Shown one piece after another: positions 1 to 11,289 of a stretch of 64,000 nt of DNA; position 1 is the first letter of the stretch, and each line of letters starts with the position of its first letter. Below the pieces are notes generated by a model that was not told the origin of the DNA, searched no databases, and saw only the letters and a list, made by a program, of their open reading frames with translations. This DNA comes from Asterochloris sp. CNOR1 (Eukaryota; Chlorophyta; Trebouxiophyceae; Trebouxiales; Trebouxiaceae). A program made the translations under genes and the position numbers. Location of the stretch: positions 1 through 64,000 of the forward strand of contig OZ017748.1 of the NCBI GenBank assembly GCA_963969365.1, written 5' to 3'.

Positions 1-457
1 CCCTAACCCTAACCCTAACCCTAACCCTAACCCTAACCCTAACCCTAACCCTAAACCCTAAACCCTAAACCCTAAACCCTAAACCCTAAACCCTAAACCC
101 TAAACCCTAAACCCTAAACCCTAAACCCTAAACCCTAAACCCTAAACCCTAAACCCTAAACCCTAAACCCTAAACCCTAAACCCTAAACCCTAAACCCTA
201 AACCCTAAACCCTAAACCCTAAACCCTAAACCCTAAACCCTAAACCCTAAACCCTAAACCCTAAACCCTAAACCCTAAACCCTAAACCCTAAACCCTAAA
301 CCCTAAACCCTAAACCCTAAACCCTAAACCCCTAAACCCTAAACCCTAAACCCTAAACCCTAAACCCTAAACCCTAAACCCTAAACCCTAAAGCCTAAAG
401 CCTAAAGCCTAAAGCCTAAAGCCTAACCCCAAACCCTAAACCCTAAACCCTAAACCC
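1..457. repeat. Telomere repeat array (CCCTAAA)n at the chromosome end
   Basis: Uninterrupted telomere repeats reading CCCTAAA on the plus strand, so the G-rich strand TTTAGGG runs out to the left edge. The first 48 bases are eight copies of the six-base unit CCCTAA. From base 49 the unit is the seven-base CCCTAAA. One unit near 329 has an extra C. Bases 391-425 are five variant copies (GCCTAAA type), followed by a few normal copies up to 457. TTTAGGG is the usual telomere of land plants and many green algae. The orientation shows that base 1 is at or near the physical chromosome end. Confidence 0.97.
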
Positions 458-1339
458 GAAGCCGCCGCGTGGGACATCGCACCTGAGTCCATGACTCCCA
501 TGGAGACCCTTCACACCCTGGGCACTCCGGGTTCAGCAGTGCCCTAGCTTCTTTCCGTTACCGAGGCCAAGCGCTGCTGGCCTGGGCACTTGCCTGCATG
601 CCTGCGCCTTAACACTTTGGCTGAGTTGTCAGGTGTAGAGCCGATGCATTTGCTGTCAAAGGCATCACTGGTGAGGGAATGTGCAAAGCGCTTAGCCTCT
701 GTGATTCTGCCTGTCTGCAGTGTGTTCAACAGGGTTGTGGCCACTAATAGGAAGCGTCTGTATACTCAGTGGCACTCCACTGCCCACAGCATCAATGCAG
801 GCGCCCATCCTCCTGTCTGTGGCACGCAATTGTGCTATGTTGTCCTCAGACAGCCCCGGGGATGACATGGTTGCTACAGCTGCTGCACTTATCAGACGGC
901 ACCTGGTAGTGCTGCATGAAGGTCGATCTTGTTTGGCGTGCCTTAAGATTGCAACTTAAGGCTTAGGTCAGCTTTTATCACATGTGCAGCCTGCATCGTC
1001 GCTTTTTTATTTCGTTGAATCAACTTGCCTGAGCACGATCTGCACAAATTCCATGCCCTTCTCTGTGGCCCCCGGCCAGCAAGCGCAACCACCATGGCGA
1101 GTTCCGTTTCTGGCCCAAACTCTGAGCCACATGAAGACCTAGATTATCGCAGGTAACCGCCCTGAGTCCACCTGCAGCATCGAGGAATGCCAAGCTGAGG
1201 CTCTCTGCTCCTGATCGCTCTTTGCTGCTGCCCACAGGCAAGTCAATGATGATGCCACCATACAGCGCAGGCATGCCACCTACTCACGCTTCCTGGACAT
1301 GTGGGGTATGCGAAGAGCTGTGTCAGCTCCTGGCGCAAC
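458..1339. other. Subtelomeric spacer
   Basis: Unique, moderately GC-rich sequence between the telomere and the first plausible gene. An open stretch in another frame near 1239-1300, just upstream of the first ATG of the next gene, might be an earlier exon of it, but no splice joins the two convincingly. No RNA gene or mobile element was seen. Confidence 0.4.
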
Positions 1340-3126
1340 ATGGAGCCTGGCGCCCAGCCCAATGCTACCTGGTTGCTGCTTGTCACCCAGGAGCATGCCC
1401 TGCTAGTGCTGCTGGCCCTGAACAGCAAGGTCTGGGAGGAGCAGCAGGACGAGACTCTGAGGGCAGAGGCTCAGACCCTGGCAGTCAAGGAGCTGGAGGC
1501 CCTGTGCAAGCACTCTAGGGTGTGCAGTGTCCTTCAGTGATGCGCATGGCTCTTGTTTTGCCATAATTGCCATGACGTACTGTGTGCTGCTGCTGAAGTC
1601 AGCTTTTTTGCTCCACCAAGGGCCAGATGGGCGCCCCTTTATGAGGAGGGTCCTATTGTACCGTTTTGCTGCTCGTCGCACGCCTGGGCTATTGCTCAAG
1701 TGTGAAAGACAGGACAAAGGGCATTACTCTGGCTCGTCAAAGGCAGACTTGCCTCATACATCTTGTTCCTCTGTCAATTGCACTGACTGGAAAGGAAACA
1801 ACTCAACCCTGCTGCTGCTGCAGGACTCAGTGGCGCCTGGGGAGCTACTAGCACACTGTATTGGAGATGGAGAGCTGTTTGCCCTGCACCCAAAGGAACC
1901 ACAGATGGTGTGGGAGCCACAGCACGCGTCCAGCGCCCTGCCCTTGATGAGAGCCTGGCAGCTCAGCATCAGCAAGCAGGATGGCGTGCAGATGGTGCCT
2001 GCTGTCCGGACAGACGGTGCCTACAGCAGGGACCCACGTGCTGTGCCATCCCTGACGGTGGAGGCAGGTGAATAACCCATTGCCATTTGTGTATGCTTGC
2101 AGTAATCACCAACAGCTGTACTGCCAAGTCGTTCTGGTGCAGCGCCAGGCTGTGCCACCCCTTGCTCCTGTGCTGGCTCTTGAGCTCTTGTGTCCAGGCG
2201 TCACACAGCTGCTGGGTTCTTCTTATGTGCAATTGATGCACATAGGCATGAAGCAGCGACAGGGCTGCATGCTTGGATTGACATGGGTCTCACGTGCTGG
2301 CTGCACAGGCAACCACCTCAACAATACTTGACCGTGCAGGCAATAAAGAGCCGGAAGCAGGCATCACAGCATGGCTGCACAGGGGCCGCTTTGCCAAGGT
2401 CATGGACGCTGTTGTTCACGACAAGCAAGAGGCTGGCAAGACAGTGCCGGATGAGTGGACCAAGGCGCTCGAGCTGCATGACGTGAGGGCAACAAGTGCA
2501 ACATTTGTTGAGACCAACCTGTGTTCGTGTTTGGCATCTGTGGCCATTCGCGCCTTTGCCAGGTTGTAAGCTTCACAGCACGCCTGTTGATGCCTCAAGA
2601 TTGCTCTCTTTACACTAGCCTAAGTATCATCTGGAATGCATGCCTTCCTCTGCAGGCCGCGCTTGCAGCCAGAAGCCGGCTGCTGCCCCTTGCTGACGAG
2701 TGGGCCAAGCTGCATGATCCCAGGCGCAACTGCTACAACGAAGCCTGGCTGGCAGAGATGATTGATAGGGCGAAAGACCGTGTCAGAGCTAAGCCGGGTC
2801 TGCAAGCCAGGCATTACAAGTGGCAGCAGGATGTAGCAGCTTGCAAGCCCCGATACGAGGCTGAGTTGGCTGCATTTGCTGAAGCTTGCAGGCCCTGGCT
2901 GCATTACATCACTGTGCACATGAGCAAGTTGCCCTACAGCGCTGTAAGCATGACCCTGCAGGTCGAAGCCCGCTCCAGCGAAGCAATCCCCACTGCAAGG
3001 CTGGATGTAGGCCACCATTGGATTGTGGGTGATGCAGCAGCGCTTGCCATTCTCAATGAGGTGCACCTCCCCACCGCTGTAATGCACACAGCATCTGTGC
3101 AGGGCACTTGCATGCCTCAGCACTAG
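1340..3126 (+). CDS. Unrecognised four-exon protein next to the telomere
   Basis: Four open blocks join in frame across standard GT-AG introns: 1340-1519, 1824-2067, 2340-2482 and 2656-3126. All acceptors are TGCAG and the phases agree (0, 1, 0), giving about 345 residues. The first ATG of the first block is used as start; an earlier exon is possible. I recognise no family. Exon 1 ends in a charged, probably helical segment rich in Glu, Gln and Leu. The last exon holds an Arg/Lys/Ala-rich helical stretch with several Trp and Tyr residues. No signal peptide or clear membrane segment is seen. A TGTAA motif, the usual green-algal polyadenylation signal, lies at 3200-3204, about 75 bases past the stop. 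It is the gene nearest the telomere and could belong to a subtelomeric family. Phase agreement across three introns is the main support; a decaying gene is not excluded. Confidence 0.5.
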
Positions 3127-3199
3127 GCCTGTCACCTTTGCCCTTGTCCAACAGTACGAGCACTGACATGAACCGATAACTATAAAATGATGAAGGTCC

Positions 3200-3204
3200 T
3201 GTAA
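3200..3204 (+). promoter_or_regulatory. Possible TGTAA polyadenylation signal
   Basis: TGTAA about 75 bases downstream of the stop at 3126. In chlorophytes this pentamer is the typical near-upstream polyadenylation element. The position fits the end of the preceding gene, but a pentamer also occurs by chance. Confidence 0.3.
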
Positions 3205-5496
3205 GCTGCTTGTGCCGGAAACAGACATCTCCTGGGCATGCTGCCTGCAGCGCCTCACACAGCCCTCCTTGAAAGCATCACACTGATTTTGTTACAGTCT
3301 GCACATGCAAGGGGGTCCAGGCATTCATGTGCACAGACATGGGGCTACACAGAAATCAACCCACGTATTGGGTGTCGAGAGGGGTGGACTCGCAAAATAT
3401 GCAAGCGGCAGGAACAAGAACGCAGAAGTCAGTGCTGTGGTAGTCTGCAGAAAGAGACTCAGACAGCCAGAGCAGGCAGGGCGCTGAAGCCCAACACATC
3501 TTTGCGCCTGCCACGCACGACACAGTCAGTGCTGTGAGCAGTCTTGTGGGCTCAGGCAGGCAGGGAATTTTCTAGAACTGTCCATCTGGCCCATCCTGCC
3601 GCCTGCTGTGCACAGTCAGGGCGCCCACCCCATGCCGGTGCCCATGCCCTCTAGTGGCGCATCACCAGCTTCTGCATCCCCCTGCAGTGGCCTGCCCTGC
3701 TCTTGGAGGCCAGGGAAGCCCCGCATGCACCTTGCAGGCGCCAGTTCTACCATTGCCATATATGTGCCATGCCACCCTCCATTACTAGCATGCCACAGGC
3801 TGCATCTTGTGCAGGGACAGCTTGTCAACAATGCCTAGTTGAACTTAGATGATGCACCAGGCCAGGGCTTTGTGCATAGGCTGCAGCTCCTGCATCATGA
3901 CTGACCTGCCAATGCTTTTTTCCATGCTTCAATGCTGAGCTCATGGCATAACCTAAAGAGCATAGCTGGGCATCCCCTCGTTGAAGCTTGGTTTGTGTGA
4001 GGGGCAGGTCACTGAACAAGGCTGGAGTCGTCCTGTCCTGGTAATCAGCCAGCTTGTCTGCCTGAGGACAGACTAGGGCTGAGCAGAAAGGATCAGCAGG
4101 TGCATGCGAGCCCCTCTCCCCCCTAGTTTGGTGAATTAGGGGGCGCTTACACACCCAGACCAGCTGTATGTGCCAGGCAGATAAAGAGCACAAATTTATG
4201 TCAAGCAGAAGAGCTGGACACAAGCACATGACGTGGGAATACGAGCCCCTCCGCCCTGACTTTTGGTGTTAGTGTTGGTGGCTTCACAGTGCAGCTCTGT
4301 CGGCTTCAGCACATACTGATGTTGATCAAGAAGGATCGACGTACGGGCATGAGCCCGCCTTCAAATTCTTGACCCGCTCAGGCATGCTCATTATTACAAT
4401 GCCATACCATATGGCGTTACTCATGGGACTACTGTAAGAAGGCAAAGCAGCAGATCGCTTCAGTATCCCATCACTTTTGCTCAACAGAGAGGGCTCAGCA
4501 AGTGGACACAAGCCCAGAGGTGAGGTCCTGACTGTATATGACACCATTTCGTGCAGAAGCAGCCTTAAGGCCTGCATGTCAACAAGCACTCAACCTGCTA
4601 TGCTCAACACATACAAGGCTGTGGCAGACAGACTGCATGCTTCTACAGTTTATTGTGGCTGCAAGCACTAGAATCGCTGCCAGTTGCACCTGGCTGAGGC
4701 ACACTATGAGAGAGCTCAGCAGGTGTGCACGGGCCCTCAAGATGCAGTCTTGACTTTTTCTAACAGCACTTTCCTGGTGCATCACTGGTGTTGCAGCTAT
4801 GTTTCACGTTACAGGGGTCCCAGTAGTGAGAGTGCATGCGCTTTATGGCTGCAGGTACTGAAAGGCGCCTGGCTGAGGCGCATTGCTGGCTGGTGCCAGA
4901 GTGCCTCAGAGGTGAGGGCTACATGCTTGAGTCTTAACACTGGTATTGTGCCTGCCGCCGCCTGCCTGCTGCTTGCTTGGCGCAGGCGTGCGCTGTGGTG
5001 AGAGCATGTGTGAGACAGCAGAGTACTGATCTGCATTGATGTCATCTGAGATCAAAATCAGAGATGCTAACGGCTGTGCTGATTGCCATGCAGCTCCGCT
5101 TGTGCGAGACAGCAGGATATGTGCAGGGGTGCCTGTGCCCTCTTTCTGCTACCTGTATCGTGATGGCGTTGGTGTGAGACATTGACCGAGGTTGAGCACG
5201 AAGTTGTTGAAACAGTGATGAGACATTGGTGTGCTCCAAGGTGGTTGAGACGGTGGAAGCTAAATGTGGGACAGAAGCACAGCTTAGGTCGGAAGGCAGA
5301 GTAGTTTCGAAGTTTTGGGAGGTCTGCCTTTCGCTGGTCAGCATCTCAATCATGGCTGGACATGGGGCCCCTTTCCAGGTGCAGATCCTCAGCATGCTTC
5401 CTTGGTACTACTGGCAGCTTGAGATGCTTGCCAGAGACCTCTGCCAGTGCCTTCAGCCGTTGGTATGGCTGCTTTGATTCAGAACCTTGCATGCAG
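3205..5496. other. Intergenic region, possibly holding the 5' end of the CR-A gene
   Basis: About 2.3 kb without a convincing gene. One small exon-like block near 4855-4911 is bounded by GCAG and GTGAGG, and a diverged copy of part of it lies near 4688-4722. The first exon of the downstream CR-A gene should lie in the right part, perhaps 5226-5480 where a plus-strand frame is open, but its start could not be fixed. Nothing else was recognised. Confidence 0.35.
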
Positions 5497-8400
5497 GATG
5501 AGCTGGCACGGGTCAGGGATCAGCTGGAAGTCCTGCGACAGGACTGGCTCCAAGAGGGAGCAAAGCAGCAGCCAAATGACAGGCTTCTGAACATAATGGA
5601 CGTGAACTTCCGCCAACTGGCTGCTAAGGAAGAGAGACTTATGGAGATGGATGCCAAGTGGCTCGAGGCACACCCTCCAGGTGAGCAGTTCTTTCAATTA
5701 GCCTGTCACGCAGAGGTTGGGAATTGTGAGTGTTGATGCCTTGGAGCTAAGTGTGGGTGAGCCTGCGCGCCCAGGAACGTGAACCTCATGAGCTCTACAA
5801 TGCGCGGTGACTGCGGCGACTGAAGGTCGCTGAGCCGTTTGTAGAGGTCACATTGGCAATCATCTGCAGGGCCTTCTTGTGATGTGCGGGACACCACAGT
5901 CATATGGCCAGGCCTTGGCATGATCACCTTGTGATGGGTTCTTTCAAGAGGGCTGCAGCTTGTGGTGTCACAAAGGGCTGGCAAGGGTCCTAGAGCTTAG
6001 GCATGCAGGACACATCAGGACTTGCTCTGTCCACCCCACCAGGGCTGCACCATCGGGCTGCAGGGTAACTGGTCTTTTCAGTAAGCCTGTCTCACAGTGG
6101 TTGAGAAGCGTGAGTGTTGATGCCTTGGAGTCAAGTGTGGATGTCTGGGAGCTTGAGCGTCCAGGAAGTGCCTATGTATCGCTGCCTATGGATCGCTGGA
6201 CGTGCTGCTCATGACCACTCATGTGCAGGACAAGACTGGACAGCTGTTGTGGTCAGCCTGCGGGACGGGCATTGAGTCACCCTCTGCCGCGTGCAGGTGC
6301 GTCTGTAGCACCTGACACACCACCTAGGCCAGCGGTGGTAGCGTTTGCAGCTCACATCAAGTCAGGGGAACCCTTCCCAGAGGAGTGGTACTCCCTGCCA
6401 GATGGTGTGTTCTTCTTGGGCGAGAAGAAGGGCTTTGGCAACAAGCTCAAGATCAGGCAAGCAAAGTTCATCACGCTTGTTTGCTCAGCTCTGAAGAGGC
6501 TGGTCTGTCATCGCCCAATCATCATGCTTGCTTGCAGGCAGGCATATATGGACCTGTATGAGTTTCTGGAAAGCAAAGATGTTGAAGGCGGACCAGTCTA
6601 CCAGCAAGTGGTAGTGTCTGGCAACCCTGGTGTGGGGAAGAGCATGTTTCTGGTGTACTACCTGCTCAGGTATGTTTGCCATAGCGCTTGAAGGGGTTCA
6701 CATGCTTTCTGCTTAGTGCATGTTGCATTTGGGCATGCTTGCCTACATGCGTCTGGCTTGCAAAGGGCTCAGGGTTGCTTGCCAGAGCCCTGGCTTGCTT
6801 GCCCAGAGGCATGCTGCTCATCATGCTCAGGCAAGCCTCATCGCGCAATAGTCTGGTCTAATCTTCCTGAGTTTGTCTGCCACATGCCACAACACATGCT
6901 TCCCTGTCACGGCAACACATGCATGCTGCTTAGCATGTGTTCATGGCATGCTTGCTTACAGGCACCTGCATGACGGCCATGCAGTTCTGTGGCATGCGTC
7001 TGACTACCACTACTTCACTCCCAGCTGCAGTGGAGCAGAAGTGCAGCGTCTCACAAAAGCTGCTGCTGAAGAGGTAGCTTTGGCAACAAGTAACATCTGC
7101 CTGAGCGTCATTCAGCACGCATGGTGCAGTGCAATGCAGTGTGTACCTGATGTCATGTTCACCTCTGCTGTGCATTGCTGCAGGTGCTCACAAGTGAAGA
7201 GGGAGTGTATTATGCTGTGGATGGGGTGAAGCCCGATAAACCTCTGGCCTTCAGGTACTTGGAACTCTGCTTGCAGCTGTTGGCCTGGGCTCCTTTGCTT
7301 CACGTCAGGCCTGTTGCAGGTGGACTCAAGCAGTTGTGGCACACTCGCCGCATGCTAAAGACTACCGAGGGTTCCTGCGCATCCCACGGAGTATCGGCGA
7401 GGCTCCTATCATCCTGCCTCTCTGGCGTCAAGATGAGGTTCTTGACCTGCGGCAGGTTGTCTATGCAGACATGACTGACAAGCAGGTATATTGCCGGCAT
7501 TTGCAACACACAGTACTATTGCAACAACCTCTGGGCTGACTTTTTGCATGTCAAATGCAGGTCCTTGAGCGGCTGGCCAGACGCAATGGCATCCCAAGAG
7601 CCATCTTTCATGATCCTACGGACGAAATGGTCATACAAGCCTTGGCAATGGTCCCCTTCAATGTTCTCATTGCTCCGGAGGCCGTGTCCGATACGCCATT
7701 TCGTCAGGCACACCCCCTCATTGTGTTCATTCCTGTGAAGTGGTCCAAGTGTGAGCTGCAATGGTGCCTCGTGTGCTGCGCTTTCCTTGACGCCACCACT
7801 TGTTCACCTGTCATGATGCAGGGAGAGAGATTGGCCTGGTTGCTTTGGTGTCCCGCGAGGCCCACTTTGCAAGCCGCTGGGTCCACCACCTTGCTATAGA
7901 GCACTTTGCATCCAAAACAGCTATGTACTTCCAGGCGTGGGTGCCGGCAACCGGTCGTGTTGCTGGGCTGTCATCGGTGAGCTGTTGTGTAGCCTGTGCC
8001 ACATGCCAACATGATGCACCTAATGGCCTCATGTTGGCCAAGGCTGTGCGCTCCAGAATGCCTCAGTTTGCGCCTCTGCTCAGGCTATGCAGGCCAGGCG
8101 TGGCGAGGTGTTGGAGGATGTTGCACACATTGCGCTTGCCTCAGGCCACGACTCGCCCATCAGGTGCCACCCTGCCATGTCGACACCTCTTGACAGATGA
8201 CTCATGTTGCTTAAGTTGCCGAAGCACAGCAGGTCACTTGTGAGGTGCTGCGCAAGGATGATATTCTGCTGCAGGGAGCTTGTCAAGCAAGGTCAGAAGA
8301 AACATGAGAGGGCAGAGCAGGCTAAGGCTGGTGAGCGCACTATCAATTTTGGCAAGCTGGACACAAAGTGGTTTAACCAGCTGGAGTTGAGCGATCTTCA

Positions 8401-8821
8401 GCCAAAAACGTATGCTAGGCCCTACAGCAGCACCCAAGGCGCCACCGACAGCCTTGCAGTGATCGATTCCAACTCATCAGGCGCATGGGAAGCATACCTC
8501 TGGCAGATCACAGTCAGCAAGACTCACTCCGTCAGCAAGGCTCTCTTTAAGGTGCTTGACAGCTTGCCTGCCCAGGTCACTAGTATTGTCCTGTGCTTTG
8601 TGGTGCCCCCTGAGGTGTACTATAAAAACTGGAAGTGGCTCATGCAGCTGCCAAACACCTCTGATTGCTCCCGAAGGGTTGTGAGCCTGATGCAGACCAT
8701 CCGACAAGCTGTGTTGTTGTTGCCTAAAAGTGTGCTGGAGAACCCCAAAAAGTCAATGTCTCCCCCAAACACTGGCTCAACTACACCTGAGCCAGACGAT
8801 GATTTAATGGAGCTTGAATGA
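5497..8821 (+). CDS. CR-A: Crinkler/RHS-type P-loop NTPase with C-terminal nuclease-like domain (5' end not located)
   Basis: Ten exons join with matching phases: 5497-5680, 6297-6456, 6538-6669, 6962-7073, 7184-7254, 7320-7485, 7561-7750, 7822-7976, 8093-8163 and 8275-8821, coding about 595 residues without the unseen first exon. Exon 1 is a coiled coil rich in Leu, Glu and Arg. Exon 2 is a Pro/Ala linker. Exon 3 carries the Walker A motif GNPGVGKS. Exon 5 has a Walker B-like VYYAVDG. The last exon ends in a PD-(D/E)XK-like module: an acidic residue in VIDSN, then QITVSKTH, then a hydrophobic strand before FVVPPEVY. This order is that of the CR family (oomycete Crinklers, trypanosome RHS proteins), whose C-terminal domains are thought to act in the nucleus. 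CR-B at the other side of the window is a paralogue. Intron 2 appears to use a GC donor (AG then GCAAGC). All joined frames are open, so the gene looks whole apart from its start. The family call is firm; the cellular role is unknown. Confidence 0.8.
5687..6170 (+). repeat. Direct repeat inside CR-A intron 1
   Basis: About 95 bases at 5687-5781 recur with roughly 80 percent identity at 6071-6170. Both copies share a core around TGAGTGTTGATGCCTTGGAG. Both lie in the intron between the coiled-coil exon and the linker exon of CR-A. No coding sense was seen. Confidence 0.75.
5871..5940 (+). repeat. Segment shared, inverted, with the matching intron of CR-B
   Basis: About 70 bases starting GCCTTCTTGTGATG and ending CACCTTGTGATGGG match the reverse complement of 59827-59898. 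In both places the segment lies in the intron that follows the coiled-coil exon of a CR gene. This fits descent of the two genes, introns included, from one ancestor. Confidence 0.75.
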
Positions 8822-9837
8822 ACCTCAACTTCTGAAACGTTCTGCACAAGTCTGATGCAGGCTTTGATGCAGGCCAACCATAATGAGTGCTGGCTGGAGA
8901 GGCTCATGCTCAAACCAATGTCCATGTGTTTGCCCTCATCCTCATCGTGCAGTTTCTGCAGCTCATCATGCATGCCAGTGTTGCACTGACTGTGTTCAGG
9001 ACTCCTTGGGGGGTGCATGGAGCGGCTCATATCAGGGATCACTTCTAACCCTGGGGTATCAGGAGCCAGTTCAGTCATTATGACATAGTGCAATGCATTG
9101 CCTGCCAAGGCGTTGCATGGTGACAGTGCCGCTGCAATAGGGCTCTGTAGTCAGGCACAATGCCTTGGCATCACATCCATCGCATCAACATGATTGCCAA
9201 CCTGGCACTGCCATTCACAGGGTGCTGCTTGTACCCAACACTCACTGCCCATAAGATTTGCGATTCCTCCTCAAAGCTGGTCAAACCTGGCTGGGCGTTG
9301 GTCAGCGCCACTCCCATGGGTTTTGATACAAGCTACCTGGTGTTCTGCAGGGCCCTGAAGCCTTGATGCCTCTGTGTAACGAGTATAATGCATTGCTTTC
9401 AGCGTCGTAGTGGCTGCAGAGCTATGTTTGAGGAGAGAGTTAGTGCTACACAGCCAGCCAGAAAGGAAACAGAATCCAGTAGGTCCGTATTGCAGAGTGT
9501 CACATGGCCTGTGATAATATGACATGTTGCGGGGTGTCACATGGCCTGTGATATGTTGACCTATGCAGAAAGCGGAAATCTCAGGGCCTAAAATGCCCGG
9601 ATTTTGTGAATCAAGCCAACATTGCGTAACACAAATGCTGTATGGATCAGACTGGGCGTGCAGGCTGCTGACATGCGTTCGTGTGCCACAGCAAGAACTC
9701 TCCCAAGGCACTGCTGGTCGCAACTGACAATCACCTGGTGAGGTCCCACTCCGCAGCTGAAGGTATGACATGGTGCAGGGTAGTATTCAGTGCCTTCAAA
9801 GGTGTCCAATTGCCCAGGTCTTGAATGGGCTCTGCAG
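8822..9837. other. Intergenic region downstream of CR-A
   Basis: No gene recognised. TGTAA occurs near 9374, far from the CR-A stop. The right part holds the two-copy repeat at 9494-9560. Confidence 0.35.
9494..9560 (+). repeat. Short dispersed repeat, two copies in tandem
   Basis: Two adjacent copies of a motif with core GTCACATGGCCTGTGAT, the first 9494-9531 and the second 9533-9560, separated by CATGTTGCGGGG-type sequence. The reverse complement of the unit (about 36 bases) is found at 55771-55806, upstream of petC. The family is unknown. It behaves like a fragment of a dispersed element. Confidence 0.7.
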
Positions 9838-9937
9838 GGCATGTGTCGGAGATCAGGAAGGACGATGCCATCACCACCTTTGAGGGGGCTCTCCACATTG
9901 CCAAAGACCAGAAGGGTCTGCTTTGTGCTGCCGGGAG
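9838..9937 (+). pseudogene. Isolated exon-like block
   Basis: An open block bounded by CTGCAG and GTGAGC, reading as a mixed charged helical peptide that includes SEIRKDD and FEGALHIAKDQKG. It looks like a real exon by composition and splice sites, but no partner exons join it convincingly in the surrounding kilobases. The family is unknown. It is either an exon of an unresolved gene or a remnant. Confidence 0.3.
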
Positions 9938-10600
9938 GTGAGCTAGCGCATCAACACATCTTTTTACTTGAGCCCCCTCCTGCCCCCTTTGGTGGGCTGC
10001 ACAGGTTGCAATGTGTCTGTTCCAGGTAGTGCAGTCCCAGAAAAGCATGACAGCATATGCGAGGTGCGAGGCTCAACTTGTGTGGGTTGCACACCTGGCA
10101 GCATCTGCTTACAACCTGTCTTGTCTGACAGTGTCAGGGTGATGCATCACCTATGGCGGCTGTGTACAGCCTTTGAAAGTCATCACACCTCTTGCACCTG
10201 GTGACCCTTGCGGGTTCAGGGTGATCCCTGCGGGCTTTGATGCAGTTATCATTGCAGCCCAAAGTGCATTGATTTCCCCATTGCCTTTGCTGTCTGTGAG
10301 CTGCTCACTGCCTTCCCTGTCTGAGCTAACAGAGGCCTAGTCTCTGAGTCAGCTCTAAGGGACCTGCCTGTAAACCCTGCTGCTCACTGCCTGTGCCAGC
10401 AGGAGACAATGTCCGTGCAGCAGAGCTGCCGGCAACTTTGGCATTTACAGGGTGGCTCTCTTCTGTACCCCCCAGCACCATTTGCTGACCAAACCTCATT
10501 TGCAGCAGGGCCTCGTCCAGTGAATTACAGCTGTCTACACCTGCAGACTTTGCAAGGCCTCTGTGGCACACCTCACTGCACACCCCTGCCTTGCTGGCAG

Positions 10601-10730
10601 GGATTCTGAGCTATGACATCATCCCGCACAACTTCAGTCAAGGCCTTGGACATCAACACTCCTTCAGCGACAAGCCCATCTCCTTTTTCCTACAGATCCT
10701 TCGCAGACCAAAGCCTTTGAGAACAGGCAG
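10601..10730 (+). pseudogene. Isolated exon-like block
   Basis: A block bounded by GGCAG and GTAGGC, open in the frame reading SYDIIPHNFSQGLG and further on FFLQILRRPK. The composition is protein-like. No family is recognised and no clean continuation was found on either side. Confidence 0.25.
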
Positions 10731-11289
10731 GTAGGCATGACTTCAACGACCTGTCTGCGTTGCTGTGCTTGCATTGAGCATTTCACAGCAGCTGGTTCTT
10801 GGATGGCACAGCAGTGCAGCAATGTTCTAGCATGAGGCCAGCAGAGCCTGGTACACCTCCAGGCTTATCTCTCCCGCCCGGCGGCCTGAAGCATTGCAAC
10901 AGCTGCCCTTTGCACAGACATTGTGCTGATGTTGGCTAGTGGGATTGAAGGTGTGACTGGCCTCTAGCTGTCAGTGTGGCGATATTGTTAATGTAGCCTG
11001 CGCCTATCTTGAGACATATTGCAGCAGGTCAGCATATCGTTGCTCCGCCTGTGGACTTGCATCTGCATGCAAGGAATGCAGTCCACTCGTTGCTGCCAAT
11101 AAGGCTGCGCCATCCTGTGCAGCCTGCCTCCATGTGCAGAGGGGTGCACTATGCACCAGCATGGTTGCACCTGTCAGTGCAGACAGGTCACTTGCAGAGA
11201 CAGTAACACCATGGGCACGCTTGTGTTCAACATGCATGGGAACCATGATGACCCCAGATGACCCCATTGGAGTCAAGGATTTGCCTGCC

